From an uncultured Lachnospira sp. (lineage in GTDB: Bacteria > Bacillota > Clostridia > Lachnospirales > Lachnospiraceae): 64,000 bases of DNA. Where the stretch lies: contig CAJUTV010000009.1 of the NCBI GenBank assembly GCA_910589305.1, positions 62,001 through 126,000 of the forward strand, in the 5' to 3' direction. This document shows, one piece after another, positions 18,183 through 27,047 of this stretch. The position numbers were made by a program, and so were the translations under genes. Below the pieces are notes generated by a model, which had not been told where the DNA came from, ran no database searches, and saw nothing but the letters and a program-made list of their open reading frames with translations. How positions within the stretch are numbered: the stretch's first letter is position 1; each line of letters begins with the position of its first letter.

Positions 18183-18347
18183 AGCCTTATCAAGGAAGTC
18201 TGCCATTTTAACCTCATCAAGGAAGTCCCCCACTTCAATGCTGCAAAGGTATAAGTGGGGGGGACTTGCGTTACGATAGTAGCTATGAGGTTAGGGTGTC
18301 AAACACCTGAGCAAGTAGCGTAGCGGATTGCGAATATCCGCTTTGAC
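18183..18347 (+). repeat. Full-length dispersed hairpin repeat (plus a truncated tandem start)
   Basis: A truncated left end (18183-18207) precedes a full copy at 18208-18347. The left arm AACCTCAT (18210-18217) pairs with ATGAGGTT (18285-18292). Inside, AGTCCCCCACTT faces AAGTGGGGGGACTT. GGTGT/ACACC forms a small hairpin at 18295-18307. The right REP-like stem is AGCGGAT/ATCCGCT (18322-18342). The copy lies in the 225-bp gap between two small genes. Confidence 0.8.
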
Positions 18348-18372
18348 AGATACAAAGAATGGAAGTAATACA

Positions 18373-18753
18373 ATGGAAAGTATATACAAGGAAATCAATA
18401 CAGAAGTTGGATATATAGAAGCAAAAAGAGATGCAATTTATCTGGATTCCTTTCAGCAAGAAAATAATATATTGATATTATTGGGGGAAGTATATGCAAA
18501 GTGGTGTGAGAAAAAACTTTCACAATATAAATGGTATAAGTATCGTTTAACGATAAAGGGAGTGAAAGAATATAATGCTGTCAATATTGAAGATTTTTAT
18601 AAGAAAAAAATAAATACACCAAGCAGCTTTTCAGAAGTGTTGGATATATCAAATGATAACCCAAATTTAAGAACGATAATAATAGAAACATATGATTGGG
18701 TATATATTGTTACATGTAAGAATTTTGAATTTGAAGTAATTGGTTATAGATAA
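18373..18753 (+). CDS. Small hypothetical protein
   Basis: 126 residues from ATG 18373 (MESIYKEINTEVGYIEAKRD), with a weak GGAAG site 8 nt upstream. The open frame reaches back to 18328, but that part is repeat sequence. It has no signal peptide or membrane segment and a hydrophobic beta-like C-terminus (LRTIIIETYDWVYIVTCKNF). No family recognised; its place among DUF1963, DUF4261 and SUKH proteins makes an immunity-like role plausible but unproven. Confidence 0.55.
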   Translation: MESIYKEINTEVGYIEAKRDAIYLDSFQQENNILILLGEVYAKWCEKKLSQYKWYKYRLTIKGVKEYNAVNIEDFYKKKINTPSSFSEVLDISNDNPNLRTIIIETYDWVYIVTCKNFEFEVIGYR

Positions 18754-18881
18754 AACAAAAAATATATGGAGAAAAGGCAGTTAAAAATAGCAAGAAATTT
18801 ATCTTATCCCATGATTTATAAGAATACTTGCTTTAGTTATAGAGTGTATCAAAGATTCGTTTAGTAAGAATGGAGGCTGAT

Positions 18882-19760
18882 ATGGAAGAAGGACAAGTAT
18901 TGAATCAAGATTTAAGTAAAAAAGCACCTGAAGCTGGAGCTGTTTGTCCGATTCATTTGTTTTTTAAGCAAAAAGTGGAAATGCCATCAAAAGAAAAAAT
19001 AATAGAAATTATGGAAAAACATTTAGGAGAGGGGGAGTGTTTTAGTTACAGCACAGAAATGGCTGCTTTTGCACCTAAAAAATATATAGCAGAATTTAAA
19101 GATGGTAATACACCAGTTCAGTTAATGATTACAGCATGTTTGGAAAGCTCCGATTATCATATTGATGAACTTACAAGAAGTCAGATGTGGGATTGTCCAG
19201 AAAGCGAAGAAATTTTGTCTTCATGTCCATATCATGTGATTGCTGTAGATATGTTAGCAGGAGCATTGCCTAATTACAAAGATAGAGCCAATATGCTTAT
19301 GGATTTTATGGAAGCGTTAGTAGAATTATATTCTGATTGTGTGGCAGTGCAATTTCAAAATTCCGGCAAAATGTTTACCAGAGAAAAAATTGTGAACCAT
19401 CAAATACCATATGATAAACGATTTATATATTTTGCTGTGAATGTTCGATTTTTTAATATACAAGGAACACCAGATAGTTTAGTGGATACTATTGGTATGA
19501 ATATATTATATATGCCAGATTTTCAATATCATTTTCACAATATGGACCCTAATTGGGTAGTTAATCATGCTTATAATAGCCTTACTTATATATATGATAA
19601 CGGAGTTGTGATAAATGATGGTGATACGATTGGCGGTATTGTAGATGGAAACTTAGACTCATCTGTAAAATGGCGCTGTCAGTATGAGGATTCACTTATT
19701 CAGCCAATAAGAGATGTTATAGATGTTTATATGAATGAATATGCTTCAGGGCAGCGATAA
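18882..19760 (+). CDS. DUF4261 domain-containing protein
   Basis: About 292 residues, cytosolic. It resembles DUF4261 proteins: after a short N-terminus, AVCPIHLFFKQKVEMPS and FAPKKYIAEFKDG open the conserved region. The C-terminal domain (about 190-275) holds FAVNVRFFNIQGTPDSLVDT, MNILYMPDFQYHF and NDGDTIGGI. DUF4261 is a domain of unknown function, common beside SUKH and other immunity-type genes. ATG 18882 has GGAGG 5 nt upstream, better than ATG 18870, which overlaps that site. Confidence 0.75.
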   Translation: MEEGQVLNQDLSKKAPEAGAVCPIHLFFKQKVEMPSKEKIIEIMEKHLGEGECFSYSTEMAAFAPKKYIAEFKDGNTPVQLMITACLESSDYHIDELTRSQMWDCPESEEILSSCPYHVIAVDMLAGALPNYKDRANMLMDFMEALVELYSDCVAVQFQNSGKMFTREKIVNHQIPYDKRFIYFAVNVRFFNIQGTPDSLVDTIGMNILYMPDFQYHFHNMDPNWVVNHAYNSLTYIYDNGVVINDGDTIGGIVDGNLDSSVKWRCQYEDSLIQPIRDVIDVYMNEYASGQR

Positions 19761-19821
19761 AACTTAAAAATTCTTTGTGTGAAAGTAACATAGAAATAAC
19801 AGCATTAGAATGAAAAATAAC

Positions 19822-19944
19822 TTATTTTACAAGTTTAATAAAATTTAACGAGCAATTTGCATCTGTGCGTTGCTTGATACAAAATTGTAAAAACAAAATT
19901 AAAAAAATTTATTTTTTGCGCAATAAAGAAGCGTAGAAATGAGG
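19822..19944 (+). repeat. TTTAAC module and SD-bearing leader repeat
   Basis: Bases 19822-19883 match the module at 10191 (AAATTTAACGAGCAATTTGC and GCGTTGCTTGATACAAA). Bases 19912-19944 end AAGCGTAGAAATGAGG, a diverged form of the SD-bearing leader. GAGG is 6 nt before the SUKH start codon. Confidence 0.6.
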
Positions 19945-19950
19945 TTTAAA

Positions 19951-20580
19951 ATGGATATTGACGAGAGAATTAAAGGAATTATGAAAAAAATGGAGGAGCT
20001 TTCTGCTTCAAAGAATCCTGAATATAGCTGTGGTGAATTTCCTCCAAAATGGGACAAGCCCTTTACAGAAGAACGAGTAGCCAAGTTTGAAGAAAAAAAT
20101 GGTATTAAGCTGCCGCCTGATTATAGAAGATTTATCACAACAGTTGCCAGTGCAGGAACCCAGCCGTTTTATGGGCTTTATAGTTTGTTCGACAAAAGTA
20201 TAGAACGCCCAGCATTTGATAAGCCATTTATTGCAACAGTAAGAAAGCCTCTTCTTTGTGAAGAGATAGAACAGTTAGATGATGAGGAGTGTGATAAAAT
20301 TTATGAGAATTTAGATTGTGGATTTGTTCCATTATGTACGGAAGGCTGTGGAATGGATAGTATTCTTATTGTAAATTCAGAGGATAAGGAAACATATGGC
20401 ACCGCTTGGTATTTTGATTTTGCCAATGATGCAGGAACACTTCCTTTAATTAATCCTAAAAATGGAAAACCGATGGATTTTTTGGATTGGTTAGAGTATT
20501 ATGTAGATAGAACATTAGAGTTAGATGATGATGATTTTTTTGGTTATGCTGAAATTGCAGGTATTGTAAAAGATGAATAA
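19951..20580 (+). CDS. SMI1/KNR4 family (SUKH) protein
   Basis: 209 residues. The SUKH core is visible as FTEERVAKFEEKNGIKLPPD (about 38-57), then YRRFITTVASAG with GLYSL (about 75), and later FVPLCTEGCGMDSILIVN (about 129) and GTAWYFDFANDAGTL. The C-terminal FLDWLEYYVDRTLE helix completes the fold. Bacterial SUKH proteins are established immunity proteins against many nuclease-type polymorphic toxins; no toxin partner is present here. ATG 19951 is 6 nt from GAGG of the repeat leader. The next small gene follows 19 bp later. Confidence 0.85.
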   Translation: MDIDERIKGIMKKMEELSASKNPEYSCGEFPPKWDKPFTEERVAKFEEKNGIKLPPDYRRFITTVASAGTQPFYGLYSLFDKSIERPAFDKPFIATVRKPLLCEEIEQLDDEECDKIYENLDCGFVPLCTEGCGMDSILIVNSEDKETYGTAWYFDFANDAGTLPLINPKNGKPMDFLDWLEYYVDRTLELDDDDFFGYAEIAGIVKDE

Positions 20581-20599
20581 AGAACAAGAAAGGTAACTT

Positions 20600-20917
20600 A
20601 TGGAGACAATCATTGTAAAGTTGGATTCACAAAAAATGGAAAATCCAGAGATAAGTATTTTTTATGAATTACCAGAAAAATTAGAGAAGTATACAAAGAA
20701 TAAAGTAACCGATAATGGATATGATTATTTAACTAATACTGTTGTAGGAATATGGTTAGCTACAGAACATGCAAAAGAAGATTATCCAAAAGTAATAGAC
20801 TATATTTCTAAGAAAAAAGTATGCGGCAATGATTTGTCTAAAACAGTAGAAATTTATATTTCACAAAAAGATGTTGCAAAATTAGAGGAATGTGAAAAAG
20901 TATATCCAGAGCATTAA
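20600..20917 (+). CDS. Small hypothetical protein following SUKH gene
   Basis: 105 residues, METIIVKLDSQKMENPEIS at the start, charged, with no membrane segment or cysteine motif. It begins 19 bp after the SUKH stop with an AGAAAGG site, so it probably shares the transcript. No family is recognised; size and position fit an accessory immunity-type protein (inference). Confidence 0.6.
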   Translation: METIIVKLDSQKMENPEISIFYELPEKLEKYTKNKVTDNGYDYLTNTVVGIWLATEHAKEDYPKVIDYISKKKVCGNDLSKTVEIYISQKDVAKLEECEKVYPEH

Positions 20918-20971
20918 TATATTTATTTTTGTGAGGTGTTGATTTTTAATAATAAGTTATGTGGTTATAAG

Positions 20972-21058
20972 CAAATCGTGAGACAAGTTGTGAATATCCG
21001 CTTGCCACAAACTTGAAAATTTTTATTTTTTTGTGCGAAAATAGCGCAGAAATGAGGA
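20972..21058 (+). repeat. REP-like right module joined to SD-bearing leader
   Basis: GTGAATATCCGCTTGCCACA (from 20990) is the right module of the dispersed repeat. After about 20 nt it continues into TTGTGCGAAAATAGCGCAGA and AATGAGGA at 21031-21058. Together with 54088-54286, this copy shows that the two modules are parts of one composite unit. Confidence 0.65.
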
Positions 21059-21063
21059 AAAGT

Positions 21064-21612
21064 ATGGAAAGTGAAAATTTAATAAATGAATTGCCAAAAT
21101 TCAAATATCATCCAAATCCTTTAAAGACAGGTGCATTTATTGAAGAAGATGAGCCGTTTGTATGTGATTGCTGTGGAAAAGAAACATTGATTTGTTATAG
21201 CGCACCATTTTATTCTGTAGAAAGTATTGATATATTTTGTCCAGAATGTATTGCCAATGGCGAGGCAGCCAAAAAATTTGATGGAGAATTTCAGGATGCC
21301 TATTCAACAGATGAGGTAAGTGACGAAGCAAAAACGGAAGAATTGATATATAGAACACCTGGTTATTGTGGCTGGCAGCAAGAGTATTGGAGAGCGCACT
21401 GTGATGACTATTGTGCTTATTTAGGCGGAGTAGGGACAAAAGAATTAAAAGAGATGAATATTTTTGAAGAAGTTTTAGATGATGATATGTTAGATGATAC
21501 TGCAAAACAGTGGGTTCGAGACGGCTTTGTTACAGATGGCGGCTCAATACAAGGCTATCTGTTTCAATGTTTGCATTGTGGAAAACATTTGGTATGGGTT
21601 GATTCAGATTAA
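21064..21612 (+). CDS. CbrC family protein
   Basis: 182 residues. LPKFKYHPNPLKTGAF at the N-terminus, followed by VCDCCGKETLICYSAPFYS, then FCPECIANGEAAKKFDG, LIYRTPGYCGWQQEYW and FQCLHCGKHLVWVDSD, is the full CbrC/UPF0167 pattern, with three CxxC knuckles that probably bind zinc. The E. coli member CbrC is linked to colicin E2 tolerance; the mechanism is not known. ATG 21064 follows the repeat-supplied GAGGA. Its place beside two SUKH genes supports a toxin-tolerance theme for the array (inference). Confidence 0.85.
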   Translation: MESENLINELPKFKYHPNPLKTGAFIEEDEPFVCDCCGKETLICYSAPFYSVESIDIFCPECIANGEAAKKFDGEFQDAYSTDEVSDEAKTEELIYRTPGYCGWQQEYWRAHCDDYCAYLGGVGTKELKEMNIFEEVLDDDMLDDTAKQWVRDGFVTDGGSIQGYLFQCLHCGKHLVWVDSD

Positions 21613-21681
21613 AAAGATTAAATATCTCACAACAAGTAAAAACAAATTTTTAATATACAATGTTTTGGGGTGTAAAGAATA

Positions 21682-22341
21682 ATGGAAGAAATCAAAAAAA
21701 AGTATAAAGAAATATGTAAATTATTTGATAAAAACAATCCTTGTGGATACAGCAGCAAAGAACTTGATGATGTTATTGAATGTGTTGGAGAATTGCCAGA
21801 AGCTTTAAAATTTTTTTATAAAAAATATGGAAAAACATTTTCATTTTTTCAAGATGAGTTAATGTTGCCTAGTAAGTATCCTGCACGATTAAATGACGAT
21901 TATTTAGTGTTTTTTAATGAAAATCAAGGGATTTGCCAAGCTGCTGTTAAAAAATCGGATGTTTCATTGATAGACCCACCCGTATATATTAGTGTAGATG
22001 ATAATGAATGGAATCTTGCCGCAGACAAATTGTCGGATTTTATGGTTGCTATGTATGGTTATCAGGCAAGCATTGCTCTTGAGTATAATCCTGAAGATAT
22101 TTTTTTTGTATCAAGAGAAGAACAAAAAAAGATAGAAGAACGATTTACAAAAAGACCAGAAACCATAAAGGGATGGATTGATAAAAAATATGAGATTATA
22201 TTATATGGCAATGATAATGGCAGAATAGCATTGATGGATATGGATGGAGAAGATGATATTCAAATGACTTATGCGGCTAATTCGGAGGAAGAATTAGAGC
22301 GAATGGAAAGCTTGTTGTCCGATATTGGAGAAGCGATTTAA
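21682..22341 (+). CDS. SMI1/KNR4-like (SUKH) protein
   Basis: 219 residues. VIECVGELPEALKFFYKKYG (about 30-49) matches the SUKH pattern of an LPxxLxxFYxxxG helix. SLIDPPVYISVDDNEWNLAA and KLSDFMVAMYGYQA follow, as in the SUKH subfamily where a D/E-rich strand precedes the DFM helix. It is more diverged than the copy at 19951. A GGGGTG site lies about 9 nt before ATG 21682. The stop codon (TAA 22339-22341) lies inside the left end of the next dispersed repeat. Confidence 0.75.
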   Translation: MEEIKKKYKEICKLFDKNNPCGYSSKELDDVIECVGELPEALKFFYKKYGKTFSFFQDELMLPSKYPARLNDDYLVFFNENQGICQAAVKKSDVSLIDPPVYISVDDNEWNLAADKLSDFMVAMYGYQASIALEYNPEDIFFVSREEQKKIEERFTKRPETIKGWIDKKYEIILYGNDNGRIALMDMDGEDDIQMTYAANSEEELERMESLLSDIGEAI

Positions 22342-22460
22342 TCTTATCAAGGAAGTCTCCTACTTCAATGCCGCAGAGGCATAAGTGGGGACTTGTGTTG
22401 CAATAGCAATTAGATGGTTTAAGCAAGAAGAGCAGCGGATTGCGAATATCTGCTTTGACT
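22338..22460 (+). repeat. Dispersed hairpin repeat, copy overlapping a stop codon
   Basis: TTAATCTTATCAAGGAAGTC at the left, AAGTGGGGACTTG in the inner stem and AGCAGCGGATTGCGAATAT with CTGCTTTGACT at the right match the copy at 18208. The first TAA of the repeat is the stop codon of the preceding SUKH gene. Confidence 0.75.
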
Positions 22461-22522
22461 GTGAAAAAGAATGACAATACATGTATTTTTCACATATGTT
22501 ACCTTTCAGAATGGAGATTAGT

Positions 22523-23410
22523 GTGCAAAAATGGGCAGAAAAATGGAATCGTCATCATGCAAAGATGAGATATTTAACTGAATTTGAAAGAAAAATTCAA
22601 GTGTATGACAGTTTGATTATAGAGACTGGAGGAAGATGTGCGCAAGGCAAGTGTGATGGTGATAAATATGAACAGAAATGCCTTGATGATGCAAGAAATT
22701 ATATTTTGGCGGGCGGAAGCAAAAAACATTTAATAGAAATGATTGACCAATATATTTTATTTTATGAAAAAGAAACGGAATGGAAATATCAAGATTTAGA
22801 AATGACTTTTTTAAGAAATATTAAAGAAAAATTAATAGGAGCAGCAAAAATGAATAAAAAAGAAATTCGAGCTGTTTATTCTGAAAAAACGATTCGTGTA
22901 TATCAGGCTTATTGTGATGATATTGCAGATGAGGCTATTGGATTAGGCACATTTGGAAAGAAATTTAAAATGGATAGAATGACATGGATTAAACCATCGT
23001 TTCTCTGGATGATGTATCGTTGCGGCTGGGCGACAAAAAGCGGTCAAGAAAGGGTGTTAGCAATTGATATAAAAAGAGAAGGCTTTGACTATATTGTTCA
23101 ACATGCCATTGTTTCTACATATAACGAAAATATGGGAATGAGCTTGACAGAATGGAAAGAGCAAGTACAAAAATCAGATATAAGATGTCAGTGGGACCCA
23201 GAACGAGATATTGATGGAAATCCTTTGCAAATCCGTTCGATACAATTAGGGCTTAGAAGAGAAGCTGTAAAATCTTATGTAAATGAATGGATTGTTCATA
23301 TTGAAGATATTACAGCTTATGTGAAAGATTTATATAATAAAAAAAATGCAGGAATGGATATTCATCCATTGTTGCCTAAAGAACAAATTTATACTTGTAA
23401 GCAAATCTAA
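22523..23410 (+). CDS. DUF4291 protein with an extra N-terminal domain
   Basis: About 295 residues from GTG 22523, which has a TGGAGA site 6 nt upstream; the frame is open back to ATG 22481. The C-terminal ~180 residues are a complete DUF4291 domain (IRAVYSEKTIRVYQAYCDD, WIKPSFLWMMYRCGW, ERVLAIDIKREGF and the IQLGLRREAV region). The first ~110 residues (WAEKWNRHHAKMRYLTEFER, then cysteines in GGRCAQGKCDGDKYEQKC) are not recognised. An AGGAGCAGCAAAAATG site at 22838-22853 would allow separate translation of the DUF4291 half. Function unknown. Confidence 0.7.
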   Translation: MQKWAEKWNRHHAKMRYLTEFERKIQVYDSLIIETGGRCAQGKCDGDKYEQKCLDDARNYILAGGSKKHLIEMIDQYILFYEKETEWKYQDLEMTFLRNIKEKLIGAAKMNKKEIRAVYSEKTIRVYQAYCDDIADEAIGLGTFGKKFKMDRMTWIKPSFLWMMYRCGWATKSGQERVLAIDIKREGFDYIVQHAIVSTYNENMGMSLTEWKEQVQKSDIRCQWDPERDIDGNPLQIRSIQLGLRREAVKSYVNEWIVHIEDITAYVKDLYNKKNAGMDIHPLLPKEQIYTCKQI

Positions 23411-23431
23411 AGTGTACGAAAGATTTGCTTA
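23398..23431 (+). terminator. Probable terminator hairpin over the DUF4291 stop codon
   Basis: TAAGCAAATCT (23398-23408) pairs perfectly with AGATTTGCTTA (23421-23431). The stem contains the end of the coding sequence. The downstream T-tract is weak (TATATT), so the terminator call is tentative. Confidence 0.5.
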
Positions 23432-23475
23432 TATATTAAAAAATATTGTATGAATAATGCCTTATAACAAGTATT

Positions 23476-23590
23476 ATATTTTATTTCCGCAAGCAGCAAG
23501 CCAAGCGGAAATGTTTGTAGCATCGTCGCCTATTTATTTAACAATTGCCGCAAAGTACTTGACTCGTTTGCTACAAGATATTTTTTATAA
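23476..23590 (+). repeat. Two-copy repeat, copy 1
   Basis: TTTATTTCCGCAAGCAGCAA, CAAGCGGAAATGTTTGTAG and GTCGCC resemble 27086-27220 (TTTATTCCCATAAGCAACGA, CAAACGGACATGTTTATAG, GGCGAC). The ends look inverted relative to each other (ACTTGACTCGTTTGCTAC here). It lies between convergent genes; nothing else is seen in this gap. Confidence 0.4.
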
Positions 23591-23609
23591 CATATTTTTA
23601 TTTAAAATT

Positions 23610-25463
23610 TTATTCAAAATAAAATATTGGACTTTTTGTATGAAAAGGTAATTTTCCGCTTTTAGGCAAAAGGTAAGCATGTTCGTGGTGAACATATAAA
23701 TTTTCTTCAATAAATCCATCAGTTATAATTAAAATAGGCGCATCATTAGGAAAGTCGTTTGCACGTTCAAGAAGATTGACGGCTGGCTGCAAAATTGTTC
23801 CTCCACGTCCCTTGACCTCAACTTGCCTAGCAATGTCTTCTGGAGAAAGATAACCAGCATCATACGCATTGGCATCACAAAAAACAACTCGGACAAAAGG
23901 AACATCTTTTGCAACAGCATAGCTTGCAATAGAGCCTAATGCCATACCAAGCTCTCTCGTTGACACAGAACCTGAAGTATCAATAATAACGCCAAATGTC
24001 CGATTTTTTTCATCAATTTCACAAAGTACTGTTCTTGGTCGGGGAATGTCTGGCGTAGCGCTTTGGCGTCTGCTTGGTCTAGCATACGTTCGGTGTTTTT
24101 CAAGAGGAGGAAAATAGGTGTCAAACCATTTTCCAAGTTTTACATCCCAAGCAATAACGGGCATAGATAGGGCATAAATTTCTTCAATTAAGCCTTCTGG
24201 CAAAAAGCCCCGTCCTCGTTCCATTTGAAAATCCAAACCTTCTCGAAGAACATTGCGATAAAATTCATCTAATCGGACACCTTCATGAAGTCCGCCAAAT
24301 GTCGGCAGTTCATCAGCAAGAATATCTCCTTTTTTATAGCCGCGAAAGGTATTTAAACGGGAATATTTCTTTAAATCTTTTATGATTTTGTCATAAATGG
24401 TTTCTGCTGATAAGGATTTTAATTCTTCATCGTAAAGAAGCCCTTTCGATGGCATAATACCAATCCTCATTTCATGAAGCCAGCCATTGATAACATAATC
24501 ACATGCGATATTCCAAAGATAAGCATTTCTGCCTTGACACCTTTTATGATGCATAAGTCCTGCATGTAAAAATTCGTGTGCCAGCACAAATTTCCATTCT
24601 TCTTCACTAAACCCGCATGTTGGATTTATATATATTTCACCTCGAATGGCATCAACAGCGGCAATTTCAATTTCATTTCGGATACATAGTGAATAATCTT
24701 CAATGATTTTATAAGAGGCTGCCATACTTCCGAGCAAAGGGAAATTTCCCATAAACCACCTGGCTGCTTTTAGTACGGGTGTATTTTTATTTTTATCATA
24801 TACATGTCCGCCTACATCGCTTAACGTTTCTGATGTTAAATGAGAGATAGAATAGTAAAATTGTGCGGCATAGGAGTTGGATTCATTATTTTTATATTCA
24901 TTGGGGTGAGCAAGCCCAGCCATATCCATATGTGAATGTGAAGTCGTGCCATAAGGCTGCAATGTTCCATCTTCATGTAAAGAAAGCAAGTGTCTGTATA
25001 TTTTTTCTTCACTGCTTAATTTTATAGTATAGTCGTTGGAAGGGTCGTCACAAGTCGGTGTACCAATTTGAATATCCATCAGAAACCGTGTGATATAGAT
25101 ATCACATGCTTTGTTCCAAAGGGCAAGTTTGGTTTCAATTGTATTTCCAGCATAAACATCAGATGGAATGGTATCTTTGTCAAAATGTCCAAATGCTAGA
25201 TGAAGCAGACAATGGGCGATAATATAAAACCATTCGCTGGTCTTTTTTTTACAGTAGATATTGATATAAATATTGCCTTTATTATCAACAATTGCGGCAC
25301 TGTCTGCATCATATGTATATTTTTGTTTTAAATAGATATGCCCTAATAATTTTCCAAACAAAGGGTGATTTTCTATCAAATTCCAGCCTTGTAAAAAAAT
25401 TTGTTCATTATATGGAATTTTCTCATTAGGAGCAACATAGCGATAATAATGTAAATTAGGCAT
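23610..25463 (-). CDS. vWA-like protein with N-terminal putative metallopeptidase domain (DUF2201)
   Basis: 617 residues from ATG 25463, chosen for the AAAAGGGGG site 5 nt upstream; it overlaps the MoxR gene end by 8 bp. The N-terminal half carries HLAFGHF (about 95) and the zinc-peptidase motif HEFLHAGLMHH (about 292), as in the DUF2201 N-terminal domain. The C-terminal ~130 residues are a vWA-like domain with the MIDAS signature IIDTSGSVSTREL (about 495). Such proteins pair with MoxR-type AAA+ ATPases, which remodel or load targets. The target here is unknown. Two-gene operon with the ATPase. Confidence 0.85.
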   Translation of the reverse strand: MPNLHYYRYVAPNEKIPYNEQIFLQGWNLIENHPLFGKLLGHIYLKQKYTYDADSAAIVDNKGNIYINIYCKKKTSEWFYIIAHCLLHLAFGHFDKDTIPSDVYAGNTIETKLALWNKACDIYITRFLMDIQIGTPTCDDPSNDYTIKLSSEEKIYRHLLSLHEDGTLQPYGTTSHSHMDMAGLAHPNEYKNNESNSYAAQFYYSISHLTSETLSDVGGHVYDKNKNTPVLKAARWFMGNFPLLGSMAASYKIIEDYSLCIRNEIEIAAVDAIRGEIYINPTCGFSEEEWKFVLAHEFLHAGLMHHKRCQGRNAYLWNIACDYVINGWLHEMRIGIMPSKGLLYDEELKSLSAETIYDKIIKDLKKYSRLNTFRGYKKGDILADELPTFGGLHEGVRLDEFYRNVLREGLDFQMERGRGFLPEGLIEEIYALSMPVIAWDVKLGKWFDTYFPPLEKHRTYARPSRRQSATPDIPRPRTVLCEIDEKNRTFGVIIDTSGSVSTRELGMALGSIASYAVAKDVPFVRVVFCDANAYDAGYLSPEDIARQVEVKGRGGTILQPAVNLLERANDFPNDAPILIITDGFIEENLYVHHEHAYLLPKSGKLPFHTKSPIFYFE

Positions 25464-26538
25464 GGTTCCCCCTTTTCTCATTTTGATTGACCAATCTTGG
25501 CAAGTCGCGAATAATCTCCACCATAAACCAGTCTGGAAGAACCTCATCACCATTGGCGGATACTACCATCTGTGCAATTTCAAAATTAATAGTTGCAAGC
25601 TCTTTTATCATTGCCTTTACCCTGTAAACAAAAGAAAGGATATTTCCGCCTGTTGACTGTTTATTTTCAGGCAGTTCCCGAAGCAATTTTGCTCTGAAAG
25701 ATTGAGCAAGAAAATAGAGTATATCGCGTTCTTCTGGTTTGTTTGGCCATTTTGCTTTTTGTGCGATAATATCATCTAATAAATGGGTATTTTTCAATTG
25801 TTTGGTATAGGCAAGGAACATACTTGCATGGGAAGGTGAGATTGTTCCATAAGTAAGTACGCGTAGAATTTCCTGTGAAATTTCTCTTTTTCCAGCACCA
25901 TATTCAGTGAGCGCATCGCTTAACATATGCCAAGAACGTGGAGTAGAATAGGGTTCTTCTGTCTTTGGCGGCTCTGAAAATAGATGGTCTGGGCGTTGTG
26001 TAAGATAGTCAATAACCCAAGCATGAATGCCAGAATCATTTGCCCATTTCAGCCATTGTTTGGTATCTGCTTTTAACTGTACATGAAACATTCGGTTAAT
26101 CAGTGCAGAAGACATCGTTTTTACAATAGCAGAGTCCTGTGTGCGGTTTCCAGCACCAATTACAACACTTCCTTGCGGAAGATGGTACTCACCGATTCGG
26201 CGTTCATGGATTAAACTGTAAAATGCTTTTTGTACTTCTTGTGAGCAAGCATTTAATTCATCAAGAAAAAGCACATAAGGTTCTTTTCTTGCAATCATTT
26301 TAGGCGGTAAAAATGTACTTACATCATTTTGAATCTGTGGGATGCCAATAATGTCCTCCGGTGCAAGCTGACTGCCTAAAAGTGAGACGCAAGGCATTCC
26401 TATTTCCTTAGAGAACTGTTCAACAAGTGCTGATTTTCCGATTCCAGGCGCACCCCATATAAATACTGGTCGAACAAGTGCAACATTTAAAAGTATTTCT
26501 AATAAGTCATTTTGTGTGACAGTGATTGGTAAATTCAT
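25456..26538 (-). CDS. MoxR-type AAA+ ATPase
   Basis: 360 residues. Walker A is GAPGIGKSALVEQ (about residue 29), Walker B is VLFLDELNAC (about 92), and a sensor-type GAGNRTQDS and arginine-finger region follow, as in AAA_5/MoxR proteins. These chaperone-like ATPases work with vWA proteins, and the downstream partner overlaps by 8 bp. An AGAAAGG site lies 16 nt before ATG 26538. A five-codon ORF (ATG 26552) whose TGA overlaps this ATG lies between them. The operon probably starts from the strong promoter at 27048-27076. Confidence 0.88.
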   Translation of the reverse strand: MNLPITVTQNDLLEILLNVALVRPVFIWGAPGIGKSALVEQFSKEIGMPCVSLLGSQLAPEDIIGIPQIQNDVSTFLPPKMIARKEPYVLFLDELNACSQEVQKAFYSLIHERRIGEYHLPQGSVVIGAGNRTQDSAIVKTMSSALINRMFHVQLKADTKQWLKWANDSGIHAWVIDYLTQRPDHLFSEPPKTEEPYSTPRSWHMLSDALTEYGAGKREISQEILRVLTYGTISPSHASMFLAYTKQLKNTHLLDDIIAQKAKWPNKPEERDILYFLAQSFRAKLLRELPENKQSTGGNILSFVYRVKAMIKELATINFEIAQMVVSANGDEVLPDWFMVEIIRDLPRLVNQNEKRGNHA

Positions 26539-26908
26539 ATATAGATAACCATAACCTTTCTATAATTTTTAAATTTTTGATAAAATAGCAAATTATTTCT
26601 ATAAGCAAGCAGCAAATCAGATTGCAACTATTCGCTTTGCTTATAATAAGTAAAAAAATTATATTTATAAAAGAATTAATTTGCCTATTGATATAAAATT
26701 TTTATTTTATAGTAGGTTAGCAGAGATTAGAAATCCTTTTACAGCAGTATATTTAAAATATGCTGCTGTAAGAATAATGAATAGTATATAATAAATGACA
26801 TACGCTGTAAGTCATTCTTATGTTTAATAAAATTAGATAAAGATTTTGTATATAATAAATATCTTATAATTATTTATTATATATAAAAAGAATACTTTAT
26901 ATAAAACC
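26539..26908. other. Structured leader region upstream of moxR-type gene
   Basis: No gene is supported in these 370 bp. They contain a diverged REP-like module at 26600-26642. TTACAGCAG (26739-26747) and CTGCTGTAA (26763-26771) form a long stem with an AT-rich apex. ATGAC/GTCAT at about 26798-26818 forms a small stem. If the minus-strand promoter at 27048-27076 drives moxR, this is a structured 5' leader. Confidence 0.4.
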
Positions 26909-26983
26909 TTAAAATTGTAATAGGACAACCAAACCTCTATTAACTACTATTAAATTGTTTTTGTGTTTTATTAAATGTTTCAT
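26909..26983 (-). CDS. 24-residue small protein or leader peptide
   Basis: A 24-codon ORF beginning MKHLIKHKNNLIVV and ending LVVLLQF, basic at the front and hydrophobic behind. It is preceded by GAAAGGAGGAC, a perfect SD 6 nt from ATG 26983. A TTGACA-17-TATACT promoter lies about 90 bp upstream on the same strand. Codons and stop are clean, but no family is recognised. It may be a small membrane-active peptide (for example a toxin or regulator) or a leader peptide for the moxR-vWA operon 370 bp downstream. Expression signals are strong; function is unknown. Confidence 0.65.
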   Translation of the reverse strand: MKHLIKHKNNLIVVNRGLVVLLQF

Positions 26984-27047
26984 AATTGTCCTCCTTTCAA
27001 TTCGTGGTTTATTGTTTTATTTATGGTTTTTTCTACCATTTGTGGAA

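Noticed and set aside
26535..26552. Five-codon ORF before moxR as a real gene
   Set aside because: SD spacing is only 2 nt; it may matter for coupling but cannot be called a gene from sequence alone.
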